Assembly (NCBI GenBank): GCA_004380135.1
Contig: QXCR01000059.1
Coordinates: forward strand, 1-64,000
Direction: 5' to 3'
Length of the DNA stretch: 64,000 bases
Source: Stemphylium vesicarium
Taxonomy: Eukaryota; Ascomycota; Dothideomycetes; Pleosporales; Pleosporaceae
The position numbers were made by a program, and so were the translations under genes. The notes beneath the pieces are model-generated. The model had not been told where the DNA came from, made no database searches, and saw only the letters and a list, made by a program, of their open reading frames with translations. Positions 43,001-52,653 of this stretch are shown here, piece by piece; positions within the stretch are counted from its first letter, which is position 1, and each line of letters starts with the position of its first letter.

Positions 43001-44865
43001 TTCTCGTCACGCGAGACATCAACAAGGTAGTAGCTTTCCTACAGATCGACAAGACGCGACCAGCATATGTGGACGATATTATGGGTGTCTGGCTGCGACG
43101 GAAGGATTGGTACACCCAATGCAGCAACTACCGCTTCCACAGCCAAGTTGCCGGATCCGGCGGCCTCGCCCAAACACAGGGTGAGATCGCTCGCTTCCTA
43201 AACACCATCACCGGAAAGGCCTCAACATTGAAGAGTCTGAAGAAGAGGAAGCATACTTTCTTCGTCTGCCTTTCCGCGCCTCGGCTTGAGCCTTGCATCA
43301 AGGCACTACCCGAGATGGTAGTTGGATCCGATGCTGTTGAGCTTCGAGTTGATCTTCTAGAAGACCCAGATGGTCAAGAAGGCCTGCCGACGCCTGAGTT
43401 CGTCGTTGAGCAACTCACCATCTTGCGAACGGTCACCTCGATACCAATCATCTTCACCCTAAGAACAAAGGCACAAGGCGGTAAATTCCCAGACCAAGCA
43501 TACGATGAGGCTCTGGTACTTTACAGGACTGCACTACGGCTGGGGTGTGAGTTTGTTGATTTGGAGATGACAATGCCAGAAGACATCCTCCGGGAGGTAT
43601 CAGAGACTCGCGCATTCTCAGAAATTATCGCAAGTCATCATGACCCCAAGGGCGAACTGAATTGGAGAAATGGCTCATGGATGACGTTCTACAACCGTGC
43701 ACTACAGTATGGCACTGTCATCAAACTTGTCGGGGTTGCAAAGTCACTCGAAGACAACTTTGCGCTTGCCGAGTTCAAGAGCTGGGCGAACACAGCCCAT
43801 CCCGTGCCTCTCATCGCGATCAACATGGGTGAGCACGGCAAGCTGAGCAGGATATTGAACGGCTTCATGACCCCCGTCTCGCATCCTCTCCTCCCTTCTG
43901 CTACCGCGCCAGGCCAACTCTCGGCGGTGGACATTCGTCGCGGTCTTTCGCTGATGGGTGAGATTCCCACCAAGAAGTTCTGCATCGTCGGTTCGCCGAT
44001 TGCGCAAAGCCCCAGCCCACGTCTGCACAACACCCTTTTCCGGGAGACTGGCCTGCCTCACGTCTACGGTCGCTACGAGACTACAAATGTAAACTCGATA
44101 CGCAACATTATCCGCTCGCCAGAGTTTGGCGGTGCCAGTGTCACCATTCCGCTCAAGCAGGACGTCATACCGCTACTTGACGGCGTAGGCCCTGAGGTGG
44201 ACGTCATTGGCGCGGTTAACACGATCGTTCCGGAAGTGTCAGTCGACGAGTCTACTGGCAAAGAAGTGACCCGCCTCATCGGCCGCAACACGGACTACCT
44301 TGGTATGGTGCTCATCCTACGCAATGCTGGAGCCCAAGGTAGCGGCTCTGCACTCGTCATTGGTGGTGGCGGCACAAGCCGCGCAGCCATCTACGCACTG
44401 AAAGAAATGGGCTATGGGCCAATCTACCTTCTTGGCCGCAACCAATCGAAGATGGAGACTTTGAAGAACGCGTTTGCCGCAGAGTATGACATCCACATCT
44501 TGAACTCACCATCTGATGTTGAGGTCCTCCCATCCGCACCCCAAGCCGCCATTGGCACTATTCCCGCCGATCAGCCTATTGACATCGCGATCCGCGAGAC
44601 TCTTTGCGCGCTGTTCGAAAAGGGCAAGGCTTCCGTTAGGGAGATCGAAGCGGGCACGGAGAGGATTCTGCTAGAGATGGCATACAAGCCGCCTGTCACT
44701 GCACTCATCCAGCTCGCGATGGACAATGGCTGGAAGACAGTCAACGGACTGGAGGTGCTGGTTGGTCAAGGCGTCAACCAGTTTGAGTACTGGACGGGTG
44801 TTCGGCCATTGTATGCGGTTGCTAGGGTAAGCTTCGTCGAGAACCACGATATGATCGAATATTGA
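40075..44865 (+). CDS. aro1: Pentafunctional AROM polypeptide
   Basis: 1596 aa in one exon, normal family length. It catalyses the five central steps of the shikimate pathway from DAHP to EPSP in the cytosol. Order of domains: 3-dehydroquinate synthase (about 1-385; GGGVIGDMIGYVAATYMRG, DSSIGGKTAID); EPSP synthase (about 400-845; PGSKSISNRVLVLAALG, LYLGNAGTAARFLT); shikimate kinase (about 870-1055; P-loop GMRGAGKTT); type I dehydroquinase (about 1060-1280; catalytic His in ASHHDPKG near 1184 and Schiff-base Lys in VGVAKSLEDN near 1219); shikimate dehydrogenase (about 1295-1596; GSPIAQSPSPRLHN, GGGGTSRAAIYAL). All key motifs are present and the frame is unbroken. CpcA-type sites lie upstream. 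Confidence 0.98.
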   Translation: MASNGVAGAEPTKVNILGKDSIVVDYGIWQNYIAQDLLNNIPSSTYVLITDTNIGPLYTPTFERAFASVASLLSSSPRLLTYQISPGETSKSRHTKAAVEDWLLSQGCVRDTVIIALGGGVIGDMIGYVAATYMRGIKFVNVPTTLLAMVDSSIGGKTAIDVPAGKNLVGAFWQPERIYIDLQFLESLPKREVINGMAEVVKTAAIWNEEEFTTLEGNANDILVAIDQKPVDGRKNFDSIANILKRIVLGSVRVKAEVVSADEREGGLRNLLNFGHSIGHAYEAILTPQILHGECVAIGMVKEAELARYLGVLDPSAVARLTKCIASYGLPTSLADKTVRKRSANKHCPVDELINIMAVDKKNAGKTKKIVLLSGIGRTYEKKASSVEDRDIKIALSPSISVHPGIPSDLNVTCTPPGSKSISNRVLVLAALGTGSCRITNLLHSDDTQVMLDALAKMQGASFAWENDGKELVVTGNGGNLKASSSELYLGNAGTAARFLTSVTALCQPTDGLTSTVVTGNARMKERPIGPLVKSLRTMGVEVDYQENEGSLPLRISACGGFGADSFTGEIELTANVSSQYVSSILLSAPYSKKPVTLRLVGGKVISQPYINMTIAMMASFGVQVERSDSDPNTYHIPNKPYTNPSEYEVESDASSATYPLAIAAITGTTCTVPNIGSSSLQGDARFAIEVLKPMGCTVEQSETSTTVTGPPRGELKAVKEIDMEPMTDAFLTASVLAAVASSNGSSVTTCIYGIANQRVKECNRIQAMEDELAKFGVTCRQFDDGIEVDGKAYELDAPKASIHCYDDHRVAMSFAVLSLVAPAPVLILEKECTGKTWPGYWDGLNQIFKAKLEGVEVPPRPNAHKAASRTEQKSIFIIGMRGAGKTTAGGWAARALGRPFVDLDTALEEHVGMTIPELIKEQGWEGFRNEELKLLDKTVKEKPNGHVFACGGGIVETPEARKILIDYQKSGGIVLLVTRDINKVVAFLQIDKTRPAYVDDIMGVWLRRKDWYTQCSNYRFHSQVAGSGGLAQTQGEIARFLNTITGKASTLKSLKKRKHTFFVCLSAPRLEPCIKALPEMVVGSDAVELRVDLLEDPDGQEGLPTPEFVVEQLTILRTVTSIPIIFTLRTKAQGGKFPDQAYDEALVLYRTALRLGCEFVDLEMTMPEDILREVSETRAFSEIIASHHDPKGELNWRNGSWMTFYNRALQYGTVIKLVGVAKSLEDNFALAEFKSWANTAHPVPLIAINMGEHGKLSRILNGFMTPVSHPLLPSATAPGQLSAVDIRRGLSLMGEIPTKKFCIVGSPIAQSPSPRLHNTLFRETGLPHVYGRYETTNVNSIRNIIRSPEFGGASVTIPLKQDVIPLLDGVGPEVDVIGAVNTIVPEVSVDESTGKEVTRLIGRNTDYLGMVLILRNAGAQGSGSALVIGGGGTSRAAIYALKEMGYGPIYLLGRNQSKMETLKNAFAAEYDIHILNSPSDVEVLPSAPQAAIGTIPADQPIDIAIRETLCALFEKGKASVREIEAGTERILLEMAYKPPVTALIQLAMDNGWKTVNGLEVLVGQGVNQFEYWTGVRPLYAVARVSFVENHDMIEY

Positions 44866-45180
44866 CATAAGACAGGATGCCGTCGTGAACCAAACAGACT
44901 AAGCGGGGCGCGATTCAGAAACCATGCCACGATTTCAAGTTTCGAGGCGTCTGAGACGATGCATGGGCAAGCCTCTAGTGTCTTGCCTCAACATGTATTA
45001 GACAAATGCGATGCTACAAAGCCGTATTCTTTCCGCCTATCCAAACAAGTCTCATATCATCCCACTTACAAAAGTACTTTTCTACCCATTTCCGCTTCTG
45101 TTGCTCATCCATTTTCTTGCATCCCACCACATATTGAATCACGTGCTACTCCCACTCTGCTCACGACCTTCGCATTTAAC

Positions 45181-46119
45181 ATGCCAGCCCAAAATCAGAA
45201 CTGCCAGCGCCAGGAAACACACGCAGCCCAGCAAGCTAGGCTCACTGCACGTAACGGCGACATACTTGCCATTGCACAACGAGGCAACGTCAAAATCGTG
45301 TATTACAAGCACAACCCGAATTCGACAGCTCAAAACACCTCGGGCAACACAGCCACACACTCTGCAGCTGACGAAACGCATGCCACACAGCAAACAGGGT
45401 TCGAATTCGGATACATACATCCAACGAAGAGGAGAAAGAACGAAGATCCTGAAGAATGTCTTGGGAGAAGAGGACATGGTGTGGAGAAGAGCATTAGGCA
45501 GGAAGACGTTTGTATGGGGGATGCTGATGCTGACGATGAAGACGAAGGTGAAGATGGTGACGGCGGAGATGAGGAACACTCCAATCATGAGGACGCACAA
45601 CATCGACACCACTCGGGGGTGAGATATATTCCCAAGACAGCGACACTGGGCGCGGCAAGGCGAAGACCCATGGGCCCGGGCGTTCCTAGAAAACGGTTCC
45701 ATGATCATTCTCGAAATTACGACAATGAAGACGACGAACAAACCGACTCGCTTGAAGATGAGGACGAAGAAATGCCAGACTACCCTTCTTTCTCCCCCAC
45801 CCACAGCATCGAAACCCGTAGGGAACGGGAGATCTCACGACAGCGCGTTTACGACGACTTCGATGTCGGTTTCGATGCTGATGAGAGTGAGTTCAATGGT
45901 TTGGAGCGGGGTGAGGATGTCGTGGGAGAGCCTGGAGACGGAGAGAGCGACGAAGATGACGGGGATGGTGGGGAGAGTGTGGCGAGTAGTTGTGCGGTTG
46001 AAGGGTCGGAGCGGAGCAGTCATACGCTGGGACGGTCTGAGCGAGGTAGTTTTGCGGGTGGAGGGAGTGAGGAGAGTAGTCAGACGGTTAGACGATCTGA
46101 CGAGGGTGGCGATGAATGA
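45181..46119 (+). CDS. Acidic low-complexity protein ending at a TGA inside a longer open frame
   Basis: 312 aa from the ATG at 45181 (MPAQNQNCQRQE). The frame is open back to an ATG at 44959, but that stretch looks like leader. A short possible basic signal (HPTKRRKNE) is followed by runs of Asp/Glu (DADDEDEGEDGDGGDEE), then Ser/Gly-rich imperfect repeats (GSERSSHTLGRSERGS, GGSEESSQTVRRS). The TGA at 46117-46119 interrupts a frame that stays open with the same acidic composition for 54 more codons to a TAG at 46282-46284. So the gene may have recently lost its C-terminus, or the stop may be read through. The family is not recognised. Composition suggests a disordered, perhaps nuclear, protein. 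Confidence 0.5.
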   Translation: MPAQNQNCQRQETHAAQQARLTARNGDILAIAQRGNVKIVYYKHNPNSTAQNTSGNTATHSAADETHATQQTGFEFGYIHPTKRRKNEDPEECLGRRGHGVEKSIRQEDVCMGDADADDEDEGEDGDGGDEEHSNHEDAQHRHHSGVRYIPKTATLGAARRRPMGPGVPRKRFHDHSRNYDNEDDEQTDSLEDEDEEMPDYPSFSPTHSIETRREREISRQRVYDDFDVGFDADESEFNGLERGEDVVGEPGDGESDEDDGDGGESVASSCAVEGSERSSHTLGRSERGSFAGGGSEESSQTVRRSDEGGDE

Positions 46120-46576
46120 GAAAGTAGCGAATCTGAGGGGTATGAACAAGGCAGGAAAATCGAGAGCGGTAAAGACGAAGACGGGGATACTAGTAATGGG
46201 GAAGTGGAAAGTGATGAAGAAGAAGACGAATCGGATGACGAGGGCGATACATTTGCCATGAGCTATCGCCAGGGGAGCAAGTAGACAGGGAGACTTTCAC
46301 ACGAATCTATAGTCTTTGAGCTATAGAAGCAGGATACCCATATAATTGTTCTTTTTTGTAACCCTAATTTTCTCGAAATGAGTAGTGTACATGTCCTTGA
46401 AGTGAAAGCCTCCAAACACAAAGATTCAACAAGGCCGAACACACAATACCCGAGATCTAGATGTAGCAACGACGCCATGATACCAGATTACAAAGACAAG
46501 TCCGAAAAGCCCACTCTTTCTCAACACTCCCATGGATGGAAAGAACCATCTCTGCACCTCCCTCAGCACGCAAACC

Positions 46577-49500
46577 TCAAACCCCAAACCTCGCCCTAGC
46601 ATCCAAAAGATCTTTGACCCGATTCCCACTCGGCGTAAACTCCATCCCACTCTTCGCATCCTCCTCAATCTTCTGATCAATAGCCTTGTCCAGACTACTC
46701 ACAATCTCCTTGCTCGGAGTACGCAACGCGTTGCGATCGAGCACTGGTATGCGTCTATTTCCCGGATTCTTGAACGCAGTGGTAGTAGTTTGCTTGGCAT
46801 GCTTGTCGTTGCTGTTCTTCGGAAGTGGTTTCCGGAACACAGGCTCCGGGGTCTTTGCCTTTGTCTTGGGCAATGGAGAGCGCTTCGGAGTTGTGGAGAA
46901 GGGGGGTCTTGGTTTGCGGTCTTTGATTGGTGAGGGCGTTCTGGTGGGTTTTAGGGGGGAAGAGGGCTGCTTGATGGGTGTGGCCATCTTGGGGGGTGAT
47001 CCCTCTGGGGTAGTGGATTCTGTGAGTTGGAATTTCATGGGCGTTCTGGCTGCTTTTCTCTCAGTCATTTTGGCAGTGAGATTGGCGCGCTTTAGGTCTG
47101 CTTTTTGGCGGTCTTCGCCGTGCCATCTGGCGAGTCGGTCGGCAATGTCCATTGCACTGGCGACCTTCTGCTGAAACTTTCGTGGATCGGTAGAAGGGTC
47201 GCCGGCTTCAGCTTTGGCTCTTCCGAGTGGCTTCCGAACGGCGGCGGGGTAGGAAGTAGGGCGCGTGGATTTTGGGGCTGACGGTTGAGTCGTCAAGGCT
47301 GCAGTCTCCCTTGCGGCTGGTACTTGGGAGAGGCGCCTTGGTGCGCCCACTGCAATTGTTGCAGTCGGGGTTTTAGGATTGGCGGGTGTAGCCGAGGGAA
47401 TTCTGCTTTGAGGTATAGCAGAATTGCGTCTGCCGACAGGCACCAGCTGCCTGGCTGGAGTTGGTGGCGCATTACGGGATGGTGTAGGTCGTACTGCCGT
47501 TGACTTGCCAGGCCTACCAGATGCTGCACTCGGTGGAAGAGGTTTCCTCGCCAAGGTCTTCGCTCTGCTCGGGTTCAAGATCGTAGTATTCAGTCTCCCA
47601 ACGGCACCAATGTGAGCCTCCTTTGACTCGTCCAACCTTGGCAAGCTAGGTGGACTAGGCCCGGTCAACAAGTCTATCGCATTCAGAGAGCCCATCGCTA
47701 TTGCGGTGATAGACGACAAGTTGGAGTTGTCTCTACTCAGTGTTCTCGGCGTGCCAACCGCACCAGGGCTTCTCACATCTTGCTGATCCCGAATGCAGTA
47801 TCTATCCGGTATGGGCGGCAGCTCGCTCAGGTTGAGCGGACCACAGAATGCTGTGTCAATGACTGCCGAAGAGCGTCGCAAATTCTTTTCCATGCTGACC
47901 ATATCTTCCTGCATCTTGAGAATCACGCCAGGATCTGTTCCCACACGATACTGCAGGCTCACCGGCCGCGCTCGCGGAATCCTTGACACAGTGCTCATCT
48001 CTCGCCACTCGATGTGTCTTTCCAGCTGTTTTCCGATACCGAGTTGCTTCTTGTTGGACGCTGGCTTTGGAAAGTGCAGTGACTGGTACTGCGGGGGTTG
48101 CACCTTCTGTGTCGTGTCTGAAGAGCCAGCAATCTCAGCGCGGGACTCTGGGAGATCGCAAGTGGACTGCATTTGAATCTGAGTATCCGTAGACTGTAGC
48201 AGTACGGTTTCGGCGGTAGGTGGAGTTCTCGACGAAAGATTCTCGTCAACTGTTTGGGATGCAGTGTCATCGTGTTCGTTCTTTCTCTGTCGAGCCTCAC
48301 TCGAACTAGGTACGAGTGGAGTCAGAGACCCCTCTTTAGTGACGTCGGCACCGACAGCTATATCTGGTTCGCCCAATGCACTATTGGATGACAGCCTCCG
48401 GAAAGAAGGGGATCCCGTGAGTTGGAGCTTCTGTGAGGCCCTGCGCAACGGCGTAGGCACCGGAGAAACTTTAGCTTCATCTTGAGCAGGTAATTGAGCA
48501 TGACTGCTAGAACCACTGCTGCTGCTGAGGCTCGCCATAAGCTGGCCGATGTTCTCTGGCGGTGGCTTTGTCGCCGGTCGTGTTTTCTTGATAGGCACAA
48601 AGTCTTCGCTCGGCTTGGGAACGGCGGAAGCACTCAATGCTTGGTCTCCATCCTCATCCCTCACAAAATCCGTGAAGCAGTCCGATATCCTCAATGGGTG
48701 TACAGGCTGTGGTACAAGATTCTTTGCCAACCGCGAGCCCATGTTGACTGACGACGAAGGTGAGTCGAGTTCGATTGCCCGTTTCACAGGGCTCCCCGGT
48801 CGACCATTGTTGGGCGTCTCCGCTCTACCCTTCTGGATGGGTGTACCAAACAAGACTTTGGCGGGGCTCTGCTTCGAGGGGCTGGGGTTCTTGCGAGGGC
48901 TGGGCGTCTTTCTCGTAGGCGTGCAGGTCTTCGAATCTCGCTTTGGCGCAGCGGCTTTGGTTGGGGTTGCGAAGACGGGCTTTGCAGGACTCTGCTTCAC
49001 GAGCCCATCGGTTTTCAGCGGACTGCGCGTCTTCCTCGTAGGTGTAATCCTCCCCTGCTTCGCCGGAGTCGCATTCTTGAGCGGGCTAGGTGTCCGCTTT
49101 CCCGTGGGCGTCTCGGACCCATTTCCCCTCTTCGGCGTACCACTCTTACTCGCTATCTCACTCTTCTTTGGTGTGATCTTACTTGCTGGCAACTCGATAG
49201 CGAAGTAGAACGCAGCCTGCCCCACTTCCAATTTAATGGGCGACTGACCTTTCTTGACTGGCGTTTGACCGCCTGCAGTTGGACTGCCGCGGGCTCGAGC
49301 GGGCGTGTTCCGCCCTCTGACAGGCGTACGAGTTGGTGTCGCCGGTGACATCGTTATTTCGCGCAAGAACCGTTCGCGGTTTGGAGTCGAAGTCGACTTC
49401 GGAGTGGAGGGGCAGGCGTGCTTTTCAAGCGAAGAGCGCACAATGGTCGCGGTGGCTGAAGGATCCGAGTTCTCATCCGATACCGCGGTTGGCATGGTTG

Positions 49501-49579
49501 GGGCTGCAATTGAGGTCATAGCTGATGTGGTTGGGATGCTCCCCGTGACAATGCTCGTGTCAGTGAATATGACCGTCAT
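46577..49579 (-). CDS. 1000-residue Ser/Thr-Pro-rich disordered protein
   Basis: Single exon with ATG at 49579 and a stop directly after LLDARARFGV. The N-terminal third is packed with proline-directed, basic motifs (TPTRKTRSPLK, TPTRKTPSPRK, GKRTPSPLKNATPAK), including two copies of a KQSPAK...F.TP unit. These are optimal cyclin-dependent kinase sites ([ST]-P-x-[KR]). A middle region has few features except REMSTVSRIPRARPVSLQYR and VILKMQEDMVSMEKNL. The C-terminal third again carries SP/TP motifs (SPLKPTRTPSPIKDRKPRPP) before a short conserved-looking helix (KEIVSSLDKAIDQKIEEDAK). Such composition is typical of cell-cycle-regulated chromatin or microtubule proteins. I cannot name the family. 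It ends tail-to-tail with the acidic protein. Confidence 0.7.
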   Translation of the reverse strand: MTVIFTDTSIVTGSIPTTSAMTSIAAPTMPTAVSDENSDPSATATIVRSSLEKHACPSTPKSTSTPNRERFLREITMSPATPTRTPVRGRNTPARARGSPTAGGQTPVKKGQSPIKLEVGQAAFYFAIELPASKITPKKSEIASKSGTPKRGNGSETPTGKRTPSPLKNATPAKQGRITPTRKTRSPLKTDGLVKQSPAKPVFATPTKAAAPKRDSKTCTPTRKTPSPRKNPSPSKQSPAKVLFGTPIQKGRAETPNNGRPGSPVKRAIELDSPSSSVNMGSRLAKNLVPQPVHPLRISDCFTDFVRDEDGDQALSASAVPKPSEDFVPIKKTRPATKPPPENIGQLMASLSSSSGSSSHAQLPAQDEAKVSPVPTPLRRASQKLQLTGSPSFRRLSSNSALGEPDIAVGADVTKEGSLTPLVPSSSEARQRKNEHDDTASQTVDENLSSRTPPTAETVLLQSTDTQIQMQSTCDLPESRAEIAGSSDTTQKVQPPQYQSLHFPKPASNKKQLGIGKQLERHIEWREMSTVSRIPRARPVSLQYRVGTDPGVILKMQEDMVSMEKNLRRSSAVIDTAFCGPLNLSELPPIPDRYCIRDQQDVRSPGAVGTPRTLSRDNSNLSSITAIAMGSLNAIDLLTGPSPPSLPRLDESKEAHIGAVGRLNTTILNPSRAKTLARKPLPPSAASGRPGKSTAVRPTPSRNAPPTPARQLVPVGRRNSAIPQSRIPSATPANPKTPTATIAVGAPRRLSQVPAARETAALTTQPSAPKSTRPTSYPAAVRKPLGRAKAEAGDPSTDPRKFQQKVASAMDIADRLARWHGEDRQKADLKRANLTAKMTERKAARTPMKFQLTESTTPEGSPPKMATPIKQPSSPLKPTRTPSPIKDRKPRPPFSTTPKRSPLPKTKAKTPEPVFRKPLPKNSNDKHAKQTTTTAFKNPGNRRIPVLDRNALRTPSKEIVSSLDKAIDQKIEEDAKSGMEFTPSGNRVKDLLDARARFGV

Positions 49580-49924
49580 GTGATCCTAGGTAAGCTGGAC
49601 TGATCAGCGACCGTCAAAGAGACCCAATTCAATTTATGATGAGTGGACAGATGCGATCGAGGTCAAGAAGGCGGCCGCAGCGATTGTTTTGGGTCGACAT
49701 GTGTAACAAACAAACATAGATCTACACGACATGCATCATGCCGTAAGACACGGGAGCCCAAGCGCGAACTATCGATTCGGCGTAGGAAAAGAAACGGTCT
49801 TTGAACTCTAGTTCGTTGAACGTCTACACGGGAAATAAGCACTAACTTATCTACATGCGCTAATCGCTAGGTATATAGGGTTACCACTCAACCGTCAATT
49901 CTATTCCTTGGCATTCTCCCATAT
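49580..49924. other. Intergenic, idp 3' flank
   Basis: About 345 bp. No gene seen. It holds the promoter of the Ser/Thr-Pro-rich protein and the end of idp. Confidence 0.4.
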
Positions 49925-51532
49925 TTATAGCTTCTCCTTCAAGCTCGACTTCAACCTCCTCTCTACAGCGTCTAGGTATTCGTTTGTAGTCACCCAGCTG
50001 GCCCTGTCCTTCTTTCCACATGCTAGCGCTAGGTCCTTGGTCATGATCTTGTCAACGTCCACTGTATCGACACAGGCCTTCTCAAGCTGCTGGGCAAACA
50101 CGACAAGTTCTGGGGTGTTATCGAGCTCACCACGCTTGGCAAGACCTTGAGTCCAGGCATAGATGGAAGCGATGGGGTTAGTGGAGGTCTCGTTGCCCTT
50201 CTGGTGCTCGCGGAAGTGACGGGTGACCGTGCCGTGGGCAGCCTCGGCTTCGAAGGTCTTGCCGTCTGGGGTGATGAGAGTGGAGGTCATGAGGCCAAGA
50301 GAACCGAAACCTTGGGCGACGATATCGGACTGGACGTCTCCGTCGTAGTCTGAGATTTATTAGCAGACGTTTTTCAGTGCCGGGACGAATACGCACTCTT
50401 CATTGCGATGATGTAACCACCCTCACTCTTGATCATCTGTGCAACCATGTCGTCGATCAAGCGGTGCTCGTACCAGATCTTGGCAGCCTCAAAGTCTTTC
50501 TTGTACTGGCTATCGTAGATGGCCTGGAAAACGTCCTTGAACTTTCCGTCGTATGCCTTGAGAATGGTGTTCTTGGTGCTCATGTAGAGAGGCAGCTTTT
50601 TGTCAAGCGCCATCTTGAACGAAGCATGAGCGAAACCGGCGATGGACTCGGTAGTGTTGTACTGGGTCTGCGCGACACCACCCTCTGCAGGGAATTCGTA
50701 GACCTTGATAACCTCAGGCTTGCCGCCCTTTGGCGTGTAGACCATCTCCAGGGTACCTTCGCCGGGGATTACGCGGTCCTTCGCACGGTATTGATCGCCG
50801 AAAGCGTGGCGGCCGATGATGATGGGCTGCTTCCAGCCAGGAACGAGACGAGGGATGGTAGGGATGACGATGGGCGCGCGGAAAACGGTTCCTCCTCTAA
50901 GACGCTGTTAGTCACATGTTCGCATCCTTTGTAGATGGGCATCCTACAGGTGGTTTCGGATGGTGCCGTTGGGCGACAGCCACATCTTCTTGAGCTTGAA
51001 CTCCTCCACGCGCTGCTCATCTGGGGTGATAGTTGCGCACTTGACACCAACTGAGTACTTCTTGATAGCTTCGGCGGCATCGAGTGTTACTTGATCGTTT
51101 GTCTCGTCGCGGTATGGCAGACCAAGGTCGTAGTACTTGAGGTCAATATCGAGGTATGGGTGAATAAACTACAATCTTCAGCGCATGTCCTTGTTTCTTT
51201 CCTGCGGTTCGGCGCACCTTGTCCTTGATAACCTGCCAGATGATCCTAGTCATCTCATCACCGTCAAGCTCCACCACCGGGTTCTTGACCTGGATTTTCT
51301 TGATTCCTGCAGAAGACGCCATCCTGTACTGTCCAATCTGGGTATATAATCTAGATGTGGCGGCCAGGGAGCTGTTCGCAGTGGTTCGTCGCGGGCTCGA
51401 AAGTTGCGCCGATGTCGCAGCTGTCTGGAAAGCAAAGCAGCGCGTCGCAAAAGTGCAAGTCTGTCGGCGAGGGAGTCGTGCAATTGATGTCGCAGAGCGG
51501 ATAGCAGCGGGGGCTGAAGTGGCCGGCCTCAT
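49925..51532 (-). CDS. idpA: NADP-dependent isocitrate dehydrogenase, dual-start
   Basis: Exons 51532-51218, 51168-50948, 50896-50397 and 50349-49925, giving 486 aa. It converts isocitrate to 2-oxoglutarate and makes NADPH. The core matches the eukaryotic homodimeric NADP type: NPVVELDGDEMTRIIW, KYYDLGLPYRDETNDQVT, GGTVFRAPI, NYDGDVQSDIVAQGFGSLGL (metal and NADP region) and AAHGTVTRHFREHQKG. The first 70 residues are Arg/Ser/Ala-rich without acidic residues, a mitochondrial presequence. A second ATG at 51322 (MASSAGIKKIQ) begins just before the conserved core and would give a cytosolic form, as known for Aspergillus idpA. The C-terminus KEKL is a weak match to a peroxisomal PTS1. Introns are 47-51 nt. 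Confidence 0.95.
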
Positions 51533-52653
51533 GGCGAATGTATGGTGTAGTATAGCCTCGGAAAGACGACAAATCTCACAAGTCCAAAAGTCGTTCGTTG
51601 CCGGCCGCGGTCCCGATTGCGCAATGCGGCGAAGGTATTCGGCTGATAGGAGGGACCAAATCTTAGTCGATGGAGTCGCCTAGCGGGGTAACCAAAGCCG
51701 AGGAGACAGGAAAACCCTTTAAACCCGTCGCAGAGCCCTGGGCTTGGTCATGGCCCAGAACTCCAACGAGCAGGTGCTTCGGTGGAACGGCTAATACCCC
51801 ACGGTCGCATTGTGTAGATGCGAATTGATTGCTCCAGTGGACGGCATATGCTCCTCCGCCGCCTGTCACGCGCAAGCCTTCCATCCTGCGACGCGGGGAA
51901 CCTGTAGCTTATGACGTGTAGCCGAGCCTGACATCTTGGGAGGTCGAGAGCTGCGCGACGTCGTTAGTGAAACCAGAGAGACCACGGGAAGCATGTGTTG
52001 GCGCGATGCATGCTTGGGGTCCACTGCAGTGTGGAGGTCGCTATTCTATATGTAAGTGCGACCTGCCCTGCGCCCGGATCCCCTCCTGCGAACGCGGACA
52101 CACAGCAGACGGATCCGCTCCAGCTTTTGGGGCTGAACTTGGAGAGGGATGCTATTATTGGCGGGCAACTTGACTTTATTTTTGAGAAAAAGCAAATGCA
52201 TCGTCAAGGTGGCCCGATTGGAGGCCCTCTCAAGGCGTTCCTCGTCGACATGAGGGGGGCGTGTCTTGGCGTAGGCCATGCGCGTCGACATGGGAAGAAG
52301 AGAGTCAAGGCGCCAAGATGCATGTATAACGAGGCTGGACACGAAAGGATGTGGGAAGATGTCGATTAGAATGCTTCCAAATGGGAGGGCCAGTGCTGAC
52401 AAGCTTTACTCTGTGCAACATCTCGAGGCAGCCGCGACCCAGTGCAGGAGTTAACATGTGCTACATGTACTGACATCACAGCATGCACGCGATTATCAAG
52501 TTTCTTTGGCCACCAGAACATCATTTCTATTACTAGCAGCAATAAGCCCACATGCTGCGTATCCTCAGTCTATTGAGGGTGCCTTGCTGTCGTCGTTATT
52601 CTCCGTCTATGTCCTGTTCTACCCTTCCTTGCATAAACCCGGATACCTGCTCC
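51533..52653. promoter_or_regulatory. idp upstream region
   Basis: About 1.1 kb between the idp start and the end of the next minus-strand gene. No gene supported. Confidence 0.4.

Noticed and set aside
45139..45804. 221-codon minus-strand frame opposite the acidic protein
   Set aside because: Shadow of the Asp/Glu-rich repeats on the other strand; hydrophobic runs come from complementing GAT/GAA codons.
51343..51348. TATATA just before the second ATG of idp as an internal promoter
   Set aside because: It is only about 20 nt from the ATG, too close to drive a transcript starting before it; kept only as a possible dual-start gene on other grounds.
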